This document shows positions 47,377-58,761 of a DNA stretch of 64,000 nt, piece after piece (positions within the stretch are counted from its first letter, which is position 1; every line of letters starts with the position of its first letter). The notes under the pieces are model-generated. The model saw nothing but the letters and a program-made list of their open reading frames with translations. It had not been told where the DNA came from and searched no databases. The translations under genes and the position numbers were made by a program. Origin of the DNA: Musa acuminata AAA Group (lineage: Eukaryota; Streptophyta; Magnoliopsida; Zingiberales; Musaceae); NCBI RefSeq assembly GCF_036884655.1, contig NC_088331.1:14275001-14339000 (forward strand), in the 5' to 3' direction.

Positions 47377-48064
47377 AATGAGAATGGATAATGAACATTT
47401 CAGCACTAGCTTTTCTTCGGAATTGTATTGACTTCTTCAACCCAAGGAAAGACCATGGTTTTTTCAGACATATTTTGCCTTCAAAGAAGTCGTTCCTGAA
47501 GGAACACTTGCCAATTCCGTAGCTTCTTTAAGCCTCCAATCTTCCTGCTAATTCCGCTTTCTCATATGCTTCAGGCAATCAACAAGCACTGCCACAAGGC
47601 ATTTCATGCAAGCTTTGACGAGTTCATTTTATTTGACCGACTTCGATCCTCACAACATTTTTGCTGTGCATGACCACACTATGTAATTATTATTGTCAAT
47701 TGACTCAAGCTAGTGGTGCCTCGGATCAAACTGTTCCGCTGAAAGCTTTTGCACCGTTACATTCTCTTTGACGGACAGACTTGCTCGAACGGGTGTGGGA
47801 GACCTTTTCCTTTGTCGCTTGTGTGGGTTAAAGCTTGAAGGTTTTGATCATTTATACTTCTCTTACTAATTTTTTTTCTCTTTTTGTGACATTTAATGGA
47901 GTGTAGATTGCAAATTAGGTTCTTACATGGGACCACTTGGAGTGCTGAGGATTGGATCCGTGAGGGAGCACAAATAGGAGGAGATCTGGGTTTGATGCAT
48001 ACGGCTGTAGTTGCTATCGGGTTGTGGTGGTCGTGAAGGGTGTGAAATGAGACTGACCGTACAT
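47377..48064. other. Spacer between retrotransposons, no gene seen
   Basis: Contains one minus-strand ORF continuing into the next LTR, which I do not recognise and consider spurious. Confidence 0.5.
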
Positions 48065-48657
48065 AACCAGAATACGTGATCCTTTTATAATTGAATAAGA
48101 TATATAATAGAATAACTAATTGGGTTCCGTTCAGATATTTTAACGAATAGACTAAGTCCACTACGGAATGATTCCTCGGAAATATCCTTGATGGGAGGAA
48201 ATCTTCCAAGATCTCATCGTAGACCCTCTGCTCTCGCCTAGGACAGGATCTCTAGGGGTCGAGGGTTAGGGGGTGTTAGTGTGTTAGAGCATCATAACGT
48301 TGACACGTATAGACGCACCTCTCCGTTGAGGGATTCAGTTATTCTCCTCGACTCTCTCCCCAAAACCCTCTCCCCAAATCCATCAATCTGTGTGTGGGTC
48401 CTGTGAAAAGATAGGAAGAGAGGAGAAAGGGTCTACTCTCCGTACTCTCTACAGATTCCGCAGCGCGATCGAATTAAAGACGGAGCCTGCAGTAATCTTG
48501 GATTAAAGACGGTGCTTAGCAGATCTACGGGATCTCTGAACATATGGCATCAAAAGGTACGCATCGTATAATTAGATCTATGCATTGATTTCAATCCTGG
48601 CATTTAGGTTATTTCCGTAATAATGACATAGTATAATTACAGATCTTTATGCTTACA
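48065..48657 (+). repeat. 5' LTR of the Tnt1-like element
   Basis: Ends ATGCTTACA directly before the primer-binding site. It is longer than the 3' LTR because about 136 bp (48206-48341) and a second block of about 35-40 bp near 48440-48475 are absent from the 3' copy. Confidence 0.85.
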
Positions 48658-48810
48658 ATTGGTATCAGAGCCCGATTTTTGAAATCATGCATTAGATCTG
48701 TAAATTAATTTACGATGCATAATTACCTTTATCTTCCAAGAACTGCTAAGCAGTAATGGTCACTGTCGACCTCGCTACAAATTTGCGGTTACGCCGAGTA
48801 GCGTGCGCAT

Positions 48811-49100
48811 TATAGAACTCGTCCCATATGCGGACATCACAGAACCCGTCCCATATGGGGACATCATAGAACCCGTCCCATATGCGGACATCACAGAACC
48901 TGTCCCATATGCGGCCATTACTGAACCCATCCACGTGACGACATTACAGAACCCGTCCACGTGACGGCATTACAGAACCCCGTCCGTGCGACGGCATCAC
49001 ATAACCCCGTCCGTGCGATGGCATCACATAACCTCGTCCGTGTGACGACATCACAGAACTCCGTCCGTGCGACGGCATCACAGAGCCCCGGTCGTACACG
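48811..49100. repeat. 27-bp tandem repeat array in the leader
   Basis: About eleven units of 27 bp. The left units read ACAGAACCCGTCCCATATGC plus GGACATC and the right units ACAGAACCCCGTCCGTGCGA plus CGGCATC, a gradual change along the array. The period is divisible by three, so every frame gives a nine-residue repeat, which explains the ORFs on both strands. No protein role is supported. Confidence 0.85.
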
Positions 49101-49109
49101 GCCAGAATC

Positions 49110-49460
49110 AGTCCATGCGACCGTCGGCCGCATGCAGGCAGACAGCCCAAGTGGCGGCCATGCGTGAGTTGGCCGTGCACAGGCGGTGGCCGCGTGCTAG
49201 CAGCAGCCACCCGCGGGAAGGAACCGCCGCAGCGGCCGCGCGTGAGCAGTAGCAGCCCCGCGGCGGCAGCGCCGTGGCGGCATTGGCCGCGCACAGGCTA
49301 GAACGGCCGCTGGCAGCCGCGCACAGGCGGTCGCCGGTAGCCGCGCACAAGCGGCAGCCCGCAGCCGCGCACAAGCGGCAGCCCGCAGCCGCGTACAAGC
49401 GGCCAGGCCGCAGGCAGCAGCGGCAGCGCCGCTCGCGCAGGCGGCGGCGGCAGTGATGGC
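49110..49460. repeat. GC-rich GCAGCCGCGCACAAGCGGCA-type repeats
   Basis: Follows the 27-bp array. Units of about 24 bp (GCAGCCGCGCACAAGCGGCA plus GCCC) are clearest at 49310-49405. Composition is extremely GC-rich, unlike the AT-rich sequence that follows. The Ala/Arg-rich ORFs on both strands are compositional. Confidence 0.75.
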
Positions 49461-49964
49461 GATGGCAGATTAGGGTTTTGGCATATTTACGTTTTTTTTC
49501 GCCCTCGAGGCTAGGGTTTTGAAAAAGAAAATTACAGTTTTACCCTTTGCAAATATCGTAATTACAGTTTAAGTTCTGTCAACATATTTACGGTTTTACC
49601 CTCGGGTCTAATTTCTGCCAAATTACAGTTCTGCCATTCGCATATTTTCGATTTATATCCTATCAAATATTTTCGTTTTTTATCATTATGAAATTGAGAA
49701 ATTTAGGTTATATTCTCAATTATAAAATTGATAAATATCATTTATTATAATTATGATTAATTTTAATCATGATTATATTTTTGATTATTTGATTGGATTT
49801 AATTTTGATTAAAAAAATATAAATTATGATTTATTTTATGGTTTTCTCATATGAATTATTCATTATATATGTGGTAAATAAAATTAAAATCCAATTATTA
49901 TTTTTGGAAATTTTATTTATTTATTCACATGTATATGCTTGAAATTATCATATGAGTTTTATTA

Positions 49965-50345
49965 AAGTTCAATAATTATTATGGTTATTTTATTATTGAA
50001 TTGTTTTGCATTAATGTTCAATAATTATTATTGTTATTTTATTATTGAACTGTTTTATATTATTATTCAATAATTATTATGGTTATTTATTATTGAACTA
50101 TTTTGCATTAATATTCAATAATTATTATTGTTCTTTATTGTTGAATTACTTTGCATTAATGTTCAATAATTGTTATGATTATTTATTATTGAACTGCTTT
50201 ATATTAAATTTCAATAATTATTATTGTTATTTATTATTGAATTGCTTTGCATTAATGTTCAGTAATTGTTATGATTATTTATTATTGAACTGCTTTATAT
50301 AAATGTTCAATAATTATTATTATTATTTTATTATTGAATTGCTTA
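49965..50345. repeat. AT-rich tandem array, unit about 57 bp
   Basis: Roughly six to seven units built on TTCAATAATTATTATTGTTA, TTTATTATTGAATTG and TTTTGCATTAATG, with a few substitutions per unit. It lies in the leader upstream of gag. Confidence 0.85.
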
Positions 50346-50890
50346 GCAAAATTAAAGAAATATTGATGAATATTATTTGTAATTTAGTTCCTGAAGTTTT
50401 ATCTGACCAGTAGTTGCCAAAGTGGCCTGGGATGATAAACTTTTGTGATATGAATTACAATAAAAGTTTTGTCATTTTATATGACATTTTTATTTTATAT
50501 TATTGCATTAGTCTTGTAGCCACCAAAGTGACCTAAACTAATGACTTATAAAATAATATTAAAAAATTAGTCCTAAATGATATTAAAGAAATAATATTCA
50601 TGATGGCACATATAATTATGAGATTTAGATAATCCCAAAGGAGAATCTAATTCAAATAATTATGTGATGGGGTAGGATGATACTATTTTAGATATCCTTG
50701 CAGTTTAGGGTTGTATACCCAAAGGTAACAATACTTATTCCTCAAGGATGGTATCAGTCCTCCAAAAATATTCTTGAGTGAACACTAGATATGTCAATAT
50801 TTCACCCAAAGGTGTAATATAGATGATATCAATAGTTCATCAATTTTTTGACAAACTCAAAGCATTAATGTTGTTATATATCTTTTTGTA

Positions 50891-52204
50891 GTGGTACTTC
50901 CGCATATACATTCATATACTTCAAGTGTCCCTGTACTATCTGGATCAAATTATTCAGAATGGTTTGAGCATGTGCAATTCACACTGGGTATCTTAGATCT
51001 TGATCTAGCATTACTTGTTGAAAAGCCTGCAGACTTGACTGATGAAAGTACTGCAGAACAAGTTAATGAAATGAAGGCTTGGGAAAGATCTGATAGGCTT
51101 AGTTTAATGTTCATAAGAATGACAATTGCAAATAACATAAAGACTTCATTACCGATTGCAACTAGCGCAAAGGAATATTTAAAGGTTATTGAAGACAGAT
51201 TTAAATCTCCTGATAAGTCATTGGCTGGCACATTGATAAAAGAACTGACTACAGCTCAGTATGATGGTACTCGAGGAATTCAGGATCATATCCTCAATAT
51301 GGCTGACAAAGCTGCAAAACTTAAAACATTAGGCATGAATGTTGATGAATCTTTCCTTGTGCAATTTATTCTTAATTCTCTTCCTTCTCAGTTTGGCCCA
51401 TTCAAGATTCACTACAATACAAATAAAGATAAGTGGGACTTGAATGAGTTGACTAGCATGTGTGTTCAGGAAGAATTGAGATTAAGGCAGGAAAATTCAT
51501 ATAATGTCATGACGACTACTCAAGGAGGTGGTAATAAGAAAAGAAAGTTGAAGCATCATCCATCAAAGAGATTTGCTAAGTCTGGAAATGTTAAACAGAC
51601 TAATGAAAAGAAAGCCATTACTGTAAAGTGCTTCTTTTGTGGCAAGAAAGGACATGTGAAGAAGGATTGCATTAAACGCAAGACTTGGTTCGAAAAGAAA
51701 GCTATTAACTCGACCTTTGTATGTTTCGAATCAAACATTACAGAAGTTCCTTCTAACACTTGGTGGATTGATTCCGGTGCTTCAACTCATGTTACAAATA
51801 ACATGCAGGGATTCCTTTCAATTCGGAAACCAAAAGAACATGAAAGATTCATCATTATGGGAAATTGTCTTAAAGCGAAAGTGATATCAATGGGAACTTA
51901 TCGTCTACGCTTAGAGACGGGTCACTTGATGGATCTTATTGACACATGTTATATCCCTACAATTTCTAGAAATTTGATTTCTCTTTCTAGAATTGATGAG
52001 TTGGGATATTGTATTTCTTTTGGTAGTGGCAAACTCAGCATATTTTACAATTCAATAAAAGTTGGTTCTGGAATTCTTTGTGATGGTTTGTACAGAATTA
52101 ATTTGGATCTTGAGTTTGCAAAGACACTAATGACCCTGCAATCAAATGTTGGATTGAAACGTAATTTCAATAATGAAAGATCTTCTATATTGTGGTATAG
52201 ATGA
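50891..52204 (+). pseudogene. Copia gag and protease segment
   Basis: An open frame of 437 codons. The gag domain spans residues 1-220 (VPVLSGSNYSEWFEHVQFTL, later LKTLGMNVDESFLVQFILNS), with a CCHC zinc knuckle CFFCGKKGHVKKDC at 247-260 and the aspartic protease WWIDSGASTHV with catalytic Asp 294. The pre-integrase region follows, and the frame ends at TGA 52202-52204, where the family has Arg before LGHIS. In an active element it would package RNA and process the polyprotein. The start codon is the first ATG of the frame and may not be the original. Confidence 0.9.
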
Positions 52205-53100
52205 TTGGGGCATATCTCCAAGGAAAGAATTGAAAGATTAGTGAAGGATAATATTTTGGAACATTTAGACTTCACTGATTTTGATATTTGTATAGATTGC
52301 ATTAAGGGAAAGCAAACTAAACAAATAAAGAAAAATGCCACAAGAAGTAAAGAACTCCTTGAGATTATTCATACTGATATCTGCGGACCACTCCATATTT
52401 CTTGTTTTAGTGGAGAAAAATATTTCATCACATTTATAGATGATCTGTCTAGATATGGCAAAGTTTATCTAATACATGAAAAGTCTCAAGCCATTGATAC
52501 TCTTGAAGTATACATAAATGAGGTTGAGAGACAATTAGATAGAAAAGTTAAAATTGTCAGATCTGACAAAGGTGGTGAATTTTATGACAGATATGATGGA
52601 TCTAGTCAGAATATTGGTCCTTTTGCTAGATTCTTAGAACAACGGGGTATTTGTGCTCAATATGCATTACCAAGTGTGCCACAGCAGAACGGTGTTGCTG
52701 AAAGGTGAAATCGTACTCTGATGGATATGATTAGGAGCATGATGAGTTATTCCTCTGTACCTGAGTCGATGTGGGGTGAAGCTCTTAGGACAACTATGTA
52801 CATCTTGAATAGGGTTCCTAGTAAGTCAGTTTCATCGACTCCATTTGAGTTATGGACTGGTAGGAAACCTAGTCTGAGACATCTACATATATGGGGGTGT
52901 CCTGCAGAGATAAGAGTATTCAATCCACATGAAAATAAATTGGATCCAAGAACTATTTCAGGATATTTTATTGGTTATCCAGAAAAATCCAAGGGATATA
53001 GATTTTATTGCCCTAATCATAGTATGAGAATAGTAGAATCTAGTAATACAAAATTCCTAGAAAATAGCGAAATCAGTGGGAGTGAAAAATCTCGATTAAT
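52205..53100 (+). pseudogene. Copia integrase segment
   Basis: Continues the same reading: LGHISKERIERL and CIDCIKGKQTK give the zinc-binding His/Cys set. The core has TDICGP, SDKGGEF and NGVAER, which supply the catalytic Asp, Asp and Glu. TGA at 52706-52708 falls right after NGVAER. The frame reopens as [11 protein letters not shown] through [20 protein letters not shown] and [19 protein letters not shown] frameshift near 53095 separates it from the RT segment. Confidence 0.9.
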
Positions 53101-54275
53101 TTTGATATTGAGGAGATTCAGGTTAATTCTCCCATATCATCTCTTGTCCGAGAGATTGTTGTTCCTCAAATCAATGAGAGTATTGATGGGGGTGAACAAC
53201 AAAATAACATCCAAGAACTCTCACATGATGTTGATGTCGGCGCTGATGATCTTGTAGAACAATCACAATTGGCAGATTTGAGAAGATCTCAAAGGAAAAG
53301 GAAACATGTCATTTCTAATGATTATGTTGTATATCTACAAGAATCAGATTATGATATAGGAATAAAAAGAGACCCCTTATCGTTTTCACAAGCCATAGAA
53401 AGTAACGATTCTGAAAAATGGTATGATGCAATGAAAGAAGAGTTAAAATCAATGGTACAGAATGATGTTTGGGATCTCGTTGAATTGCCCAATGATTGTA
53501 AAAGAGTCGGTTGTAAATGGGTCTTTAAGACAAAACGTGACTCAACGGGCAATATCGAACGATATAAAGCCAAACTTGTGGCCAAAGATTTTTCTCAGAA
53601 GGAAGGCATCAACTATAATGAGACTTTTTCTCCTGTTTCTAAAAAGGACTCATTGAGAATTGTTATGGCATTAGTAGCTCATTATGATCTTGAGTTGCAT
53701 CATATGGATGTGAAAACGACATTTCTGAATGGGGATATGGATGAGGAAATCTATATCGAACAACCTGAAGGATTGATAGAAAAGAGAAAAGAAAGTTGGG
53801 CTTGTAAACTTAAGAAATCCATTTATGGCCTTAAACAAGCTTCCAGACAATAGTATATAAAGTTTCATAATACCATTACTTGCTTCGGATTTAAAGAAAA
53901 CACTGTTGATCAGTGTATATATCTGAAGGTAAGTGGGAGCAAGTTTATCATATTGGTCTTATATGTGGATGATATTTTACTTGCCAGTAGTGATCTTGGT
54001 TTATTGCACGAAACCAAGATATTTCTCAACAAGAACTTTAAGATGGTTGATATGAATGAGGCATCCTATGTTATTGGCATTGAGATATTCAGAGATAGAT
54101 CTCAAGGATTATTAGGATTGTCTCAGAAAGGATATATTGATCGTATCTTGGAGAGATTTAATATGCAGCTTTGCTCAACCAATGATGTACCTATTACTAA
54201 AGGTGAAAAATTCAATCAAAACCAGTGCCCAAGAAATGACTTAGAAAAAAATCAAATGAAGAATATTCCTTATGG
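53101..54275 (+). pseudogene. Copia reverse transcriptase segment
   Basis: Contains DVWDLVELPNDCKRVGCKWV, FKTKRDSTGNIERYKAKLVA, HHMDVKTTFLNGDMDEEIYI and KKSIYGLKQASRQ, then TAG at 53851-53853 in place of Trp. After the stop, LVLYVDDILLASSD holds the YVDD catalytic motif. A frameshift near 54270 (NIPYGCVVG, then YAQTCTRPDISFAV in another frame) marks the passage to RNase H. Confidence 0.92.
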
Positions 54276-54941
54276 ATGCGTAGTTGGAGTTTATTATATG
54301 CTCAAACCTGTACAAGACCAGATATCAGTTTTGCAGTTGCAATGCTGGGAAGATATCAAAGCAACCCAGGAATGGAACATTGGAAAGCTGCAAAGAAAGT
54401 AATGAGATATCTACAAGGGACAAAAGATTATATGCTCACATACAGGAGATCTAATCAGCTTGAAGTAACTGGATATTCAGATGCTGAGTTTGCAAATTGC
54501 CTCGACAGCAGGAAGTCCACTTCAGGATTTGTATTTATGTTAGCTGGTGGGGTAATTTCTTGGAAAAGTGCAAAGCAATCGCTTATTGCATCATCAACAA
54601 TGGAAGCTAAATTTGTGGCATGCTTTGAGGCCACAAATCAAGCTTTATGGTTGCGAAATTTTATCTCAGGACTTGGTGTGGTCGACTCAATTGCCAAGCC
54701 GCTGAAGATATTTTGTGATAACACCGCAGCAGTTTTCTTCTCTAAGAATGGCAAGTACTCTAGTGGTTCTAAGCACATTGAGATAAAGTACTTGGTGGTT
54801 AGAGAAAGAGTCCAGAAACAGCAAGTGTCAATTGAGAACTTGAGCACCACTATGATGATTGCTGATCCATTGACAAAAGCCTTACAGTGCAAAATATTCA
54901 AAGAACATGTTCTTAGAATGGGGCTTGTGAGCAAGTCATAA
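54276..54941 (+). pseudogene. Copia RNase H segment
   Basis: Open for 221 codons: TCTRPDISFAVAMLGRYQSN, EVTGYSDAEFANCLDSRKST, TSGFVFMLAGGVISWKSAKQ, SSTMEAKFVACFEATNQALW, SKHIEIKYLVVRERV, ADPLTKAL, then a stop. These are the conserved Copia RNase H blocks in order. No lesion is seen within this part, but it is out of frame with RT. Confidence 0.92.
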
Positions 54942-55382
54942 AGAATATGGTGATGCATGTTTATGTGGATGGTATTATTGACATTTTACTTAATTAAAGT
55001 TATATGTTTCTGCTATCCTGTTTACATTTATGTTTATGCATATTATGGTTGAATGTAATAATAGGATTGTCTTGACAAGACAAATTACAAGGGTCATTAT
55101 GGACTATGTTAGGAAAGACTAACAATGTTGTGGTACATAGAAGGGAGTATGACATTGATGAAATACAACCGCTATGACTCACATTGATAGTTGGACTTAA
55201 TATAGTATTATTGTGATTATTGGACTTATTGGCTTATTTTTAAAACATGGCCATGTATAAAATGCTTTTCAAAATTTCTTGGAATCCAATTAGGTAAAAT
55301 TGTTTTCAAACAAATTTTGTTTTGTTTGTTTTGATTTTGTATCTCTTTTATATCTTATCAATTAATGGGCCAAGTGAGTAAA

Positions 55383-55816
55383 TGTTAGAATATGTGGCCC
55401 TTTTATAATTGAATAAGATATATAATAGAATAACTAATTGGGTTTCGTTCAGATATTTTAACCAATAGACTAAGTCCACTACGGAACGATTTTTCGAAGA
55501 TATCCTAAATGGGAGGAAATCTTGAATTCAGTTATTCTCCTCGACTCTCCCCCCAAAACCCTCTCTCCCCAAATCCATCAATTTGTGTGTGGGTCCTGTG
55601 AAAGGATAGGAAGAGAAGAGAAAGAGTCTACTCTCCATACAGACAAGACGGAGCCTGCAGCAATCTTGGATTAAAGATGGTGCTTAGCAGATCTACGGAA
55701 TCTCTGAACATATGACATCAAAAGGTACGCATCGTATAATTAGATCTATGCATTGATTTCAATCCTGGCATTTAGGTTATTTCCGCAATAATGACATAGC
55801 ATAATTACAGCTTACA
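55383..55816 (+). repeat. 3' LTR of the Tnt1-like element
   Basis: Starts TGTTAGAATATG and ends CAGCTTACA. It matches the 5' LTR apart from two deletions and point differences, and is preceded by a weak purine-rich stretch (GGGCCAAGTGAGTAAA). Confidence 0.88.
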
Positions 55817-58694
55817 AACCATTCTTTGAAACCAGTGTCTATTGTGTTTCATTTGGTTGTTGGATCGATCTGAGCACAAATATTCCTAATGGCATTATGC
55901 AAAAGTGCTCCCTCGACAGACATTGTGGGTTCCTCCCCTCGAGAGATGAGTTAAGCTGAACTATAATGGTTCTGTAAGAAACAATCACACCAAGGAATCA
56001 TACTTTTGGTCTTGTGTGTACTGACTGTAGATTTCTGGATCGAGGGACCATGGTGTGCTACATGGGGTGCAAGAGGTGGTAGTTAGCTGGTTTTACTTGT
56101 ATGCATGCTGAATCTTGACTCGTTGATTCTTACCAGAGTTTTGCAAAGGAAATCTTCTATTTCTTGGATTGTTCGCAAAGGAAATCTTCTTCTATTCCTA
56201 TGATTTCTCATGTATTTAATGAATAAAATGAAGTTGATCAATTGGTTGACTACATATGTTGGGGAGAGAAAGTCTGTAGGTTTTCTGAGAGGGGAGTGAC
56301 CCTCTCGTTTATATTTTTTGTTATGCTTCGATACCAGGAGATAATTTATTTCTTTCTAATTTAGTAATAACATTTTCCTTTTTAGTAAAAAAATATTACT
56401 CATGATGATCTCATTTAATTATTATCGATTTAAAGTGAGTCTCTTAGATCGCAATCTATAAAACTAAAATTGAGGTATACTTGATTGGTATTAGAAATAT
56501 TTTTAAAATAAAAATATTTCAAATAATATATTTTCCTTCAACTCATGGTGATGATATGTTAGGCTTTTTTGACTAGACTCTGTAGGTTAAAGTCTAATTG
56601 ATCCGAAATACTATTCATCATATCAATATATATTAATAAATGAATGAATATGTATATATAAACAAAATTTCATGATCAAAAGTCAAATAAATAGAATTAA
56701 AAGCAGAAGAACAAAACAACCTATGATTTTATAACATCACTTATAACATAATATATTAAACTTACTGATTAGTAGACGAAAAGACTGGCAAATATATTCT
56801 CCGACTAATTATTGCTTATATTTCATTTCATCTTCGTTATCGTTTGTACAATATTATACCGAATCAAGGTTGCCTCTTCTGCTCCCCCCTCCATGGATTG
56901 CAGTAGATGGAGTCACCTATTCTCGTTTGCTTTCGCTGTGCAACAAAGTCTCCTGAGAGACAGAAGACAAAGCGAACTACTTTAAAGTCCTCTGAGGACT
57001 TTGTTCCAACACGAAGGTCAGATGCCAAAAGAATTCCCTTGTGGTGAAGGCCAAGAGAACTACTTAACGAGAGCCATGTACCTGAGAGAAACTCGATCGA
57101 TCGATCTCTTATTCCATGGAAGAAAAGATTTTGAGAAGTAGGTGTGGAAGCTTCGATAAATTATCCTGGATTATGTTAAAAGTTTAGGTCAAGTGTCAGT
57201 TTCATCATCAGCCAAATTAGAACACAACAGAACTCAAAGAAAAAGCTAGTGGAGGTCTTCATGCGTTGGATTGGAATAGACAAAATGGCCATCTCATTGC
57301 TGTTTCTTCATTTTGGAGAGATCTTTTTGTTTTGTTCTTGGAGCTCTCCAATTGGAAATTTTGAGGTGCTTCGGGTTTAATATCAGTCGATCACATAATT
57401 ATTATTAATCATCATCGTCTTCCACCCATCGACATTGATTACTACGACCAACACCTGTCTTTGTCATCTCTCTACTTACCATCATCGCGGATAATAATTC
57501 ATTTCATTTCATTTCATTATTCTTGTTGTCACTATTAATCATCGTCGGTTGTTGTGCCAACGTTGAAACTTAATCATCATCAATCGATCTATTCTTGCAA
57601 TCAGAATCATTTTCTGGTATTGTTGATTCTCTTTGTGGCAACCAAATCGCTAATTGTTTATATAAACAATACGGTGTTTTGATCTGAAAAAACGAAAATT
57701 AATACACAACCTCTTGAGGTACTAATTCGATAATGGAGGCTCCGAGGCAGAAACTAAACAAGGTTGGTGCATGCACCTGACCTGGCTTCGTTTCCATTGG
57801 TTTGGTAGGATATTATTGTATGGTTCTCGAGAGTTGACCTCAACATTTCTATTAACTCGGATGCATCCACGTATCAACCTCAAAAAGAAACGTCCTAGCA
57901 AACCCAAGACAGTGATTAAATATTGTTCCTGCGAATCTGGCAGACTTGTTTGACCGATTTATAAAGAACGTTTAGCTTCCTTCATCGATTTGTAGATTAA
58001 TATTATTTTAATTAGCCAATAATTTCGAGGCATTCTCGTCACCAAGACTTTTTCCAATGGGGGCATGTCATGTCAATCCCCAAATCCCGAGTAACACGTT
58101 GATGTGACGCATCGTCCGTGGCTTGGATTAGGTCTAACTAATAGTTTTGGTCTCATCGAATCGGTCCAAGTTACGAACCACACACCGATTCGACTTACTA
58201 CTTGAGCTCCTTATGGTAGTATGAGTGAGCCACATGCATATCAATATAATTTTGACTTTGCTATTTAGTAACATGACACTAATTTTTCTTCTTTCTTTTA
58301 CACCAATTAAAACTTAGCTCGTATCTAGTATCGAATTAATCGGATCAGAGTCATAATTTGTTTGTGGCGTGTGAGAAATGCCAATGTGGACCGAGCCCGG
58401 TCGTGGGGCCCTCCTTGGTAGGTCACCAATGAACGCCGGCAGCAGTCTAATCAAGCCGTCTGTTTGGGCGCGGCAAAGCGAGTCTGGACCGAATCAGATT
58501 CACATGGCACGGGCCCAATCGCTTCGCTAACGCAGATTAAGGACCCGACATGGGAGCCTGTTTGGGGAAGCATGGACTTGGGGTGCACTCGTCGACGTTG
58601 AGAGCTCAACCAACGTGGAGACACCGACGCGATACCCACAGCATCCGTTGCCAATGAGCGAATCCTTCATGGAGTCTTCCCCGTTCTTTCCAGC
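55817..58694. other. Intergenic region upstream of the glycosyltransferase gene
   Basis: I see no gene. Mostly AT-rich to about 58.35 kb, then GC-rich as it becomes the promoter of the glycosyltransferase gene. ORFs of about 60 codons near 57.7-57.95 kb are unrecognised and probably spurious. Confidence 0.55.
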
Positions 58695-58700
58695 TATAAA
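58695..58700 (+). promoter_or_regulatory. TATA box of the glycosyltransferase gene
   Basis: TATAAA, 62 bases before ATG 58762. If functional, transcription would start around 58725-58730, which would exclude the in-frame upstream ATG at 58654 and supports 58762 as the start. Confidence 0.5.
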
Positions 58701-58761
58701 CCGATCGCCAGTGCTTCCGTGGAGGAAGACGCGCTCCTGCTTGTCTGCCCCAGCCACTGCC

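Larger units (their letters stand above)
48065..55816 (+). mobile_element. Tnt1/Tork-like Copia retrotransposon, nearly complete but defective
   Basis: 5' LTR 48065-48657, primer-binding site TGGTATCAGAGC at 48659, a 2.2-kb repeat-filled leader, gag-protease-integrase-RT-RNase H (50891-54941) and 3' LTR 55383-55816. Domain order is Copia. The pol reading is broken by stops at 52202, 52706 and 53851 and by frameshifts near 53095 and 54270, all consistent with point decay. The 5' LTR start is mutated (AACCAG where the 3' LTR has TGTTAG) and no perfect target duplication is visible (AACC occurs near both edges). The element is not autonomous now. Confidence 0.92.

Noticed and set aside
48811..49100. 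CRISPR-like repeat array
   Set aside because: The units are contiguous 27-bp tandem repeats without unique spacers, in a plant retrotransposon leader.
48775..49456. Ala/Arg-rich and periodic ORFs on both strands as a gene
   Set aside because: They follow from tandem repeats with a period divisible by three and extreme GC content; both strands are open, no start context or homology is seen, and they lie in a retroelement leader.
53101..54941. RT and RNase H frames of the Tnt1-like element as an active gene
   Set aside because: A stop at 53851 and frameshifts near 53095 and 54270 separate the domains.
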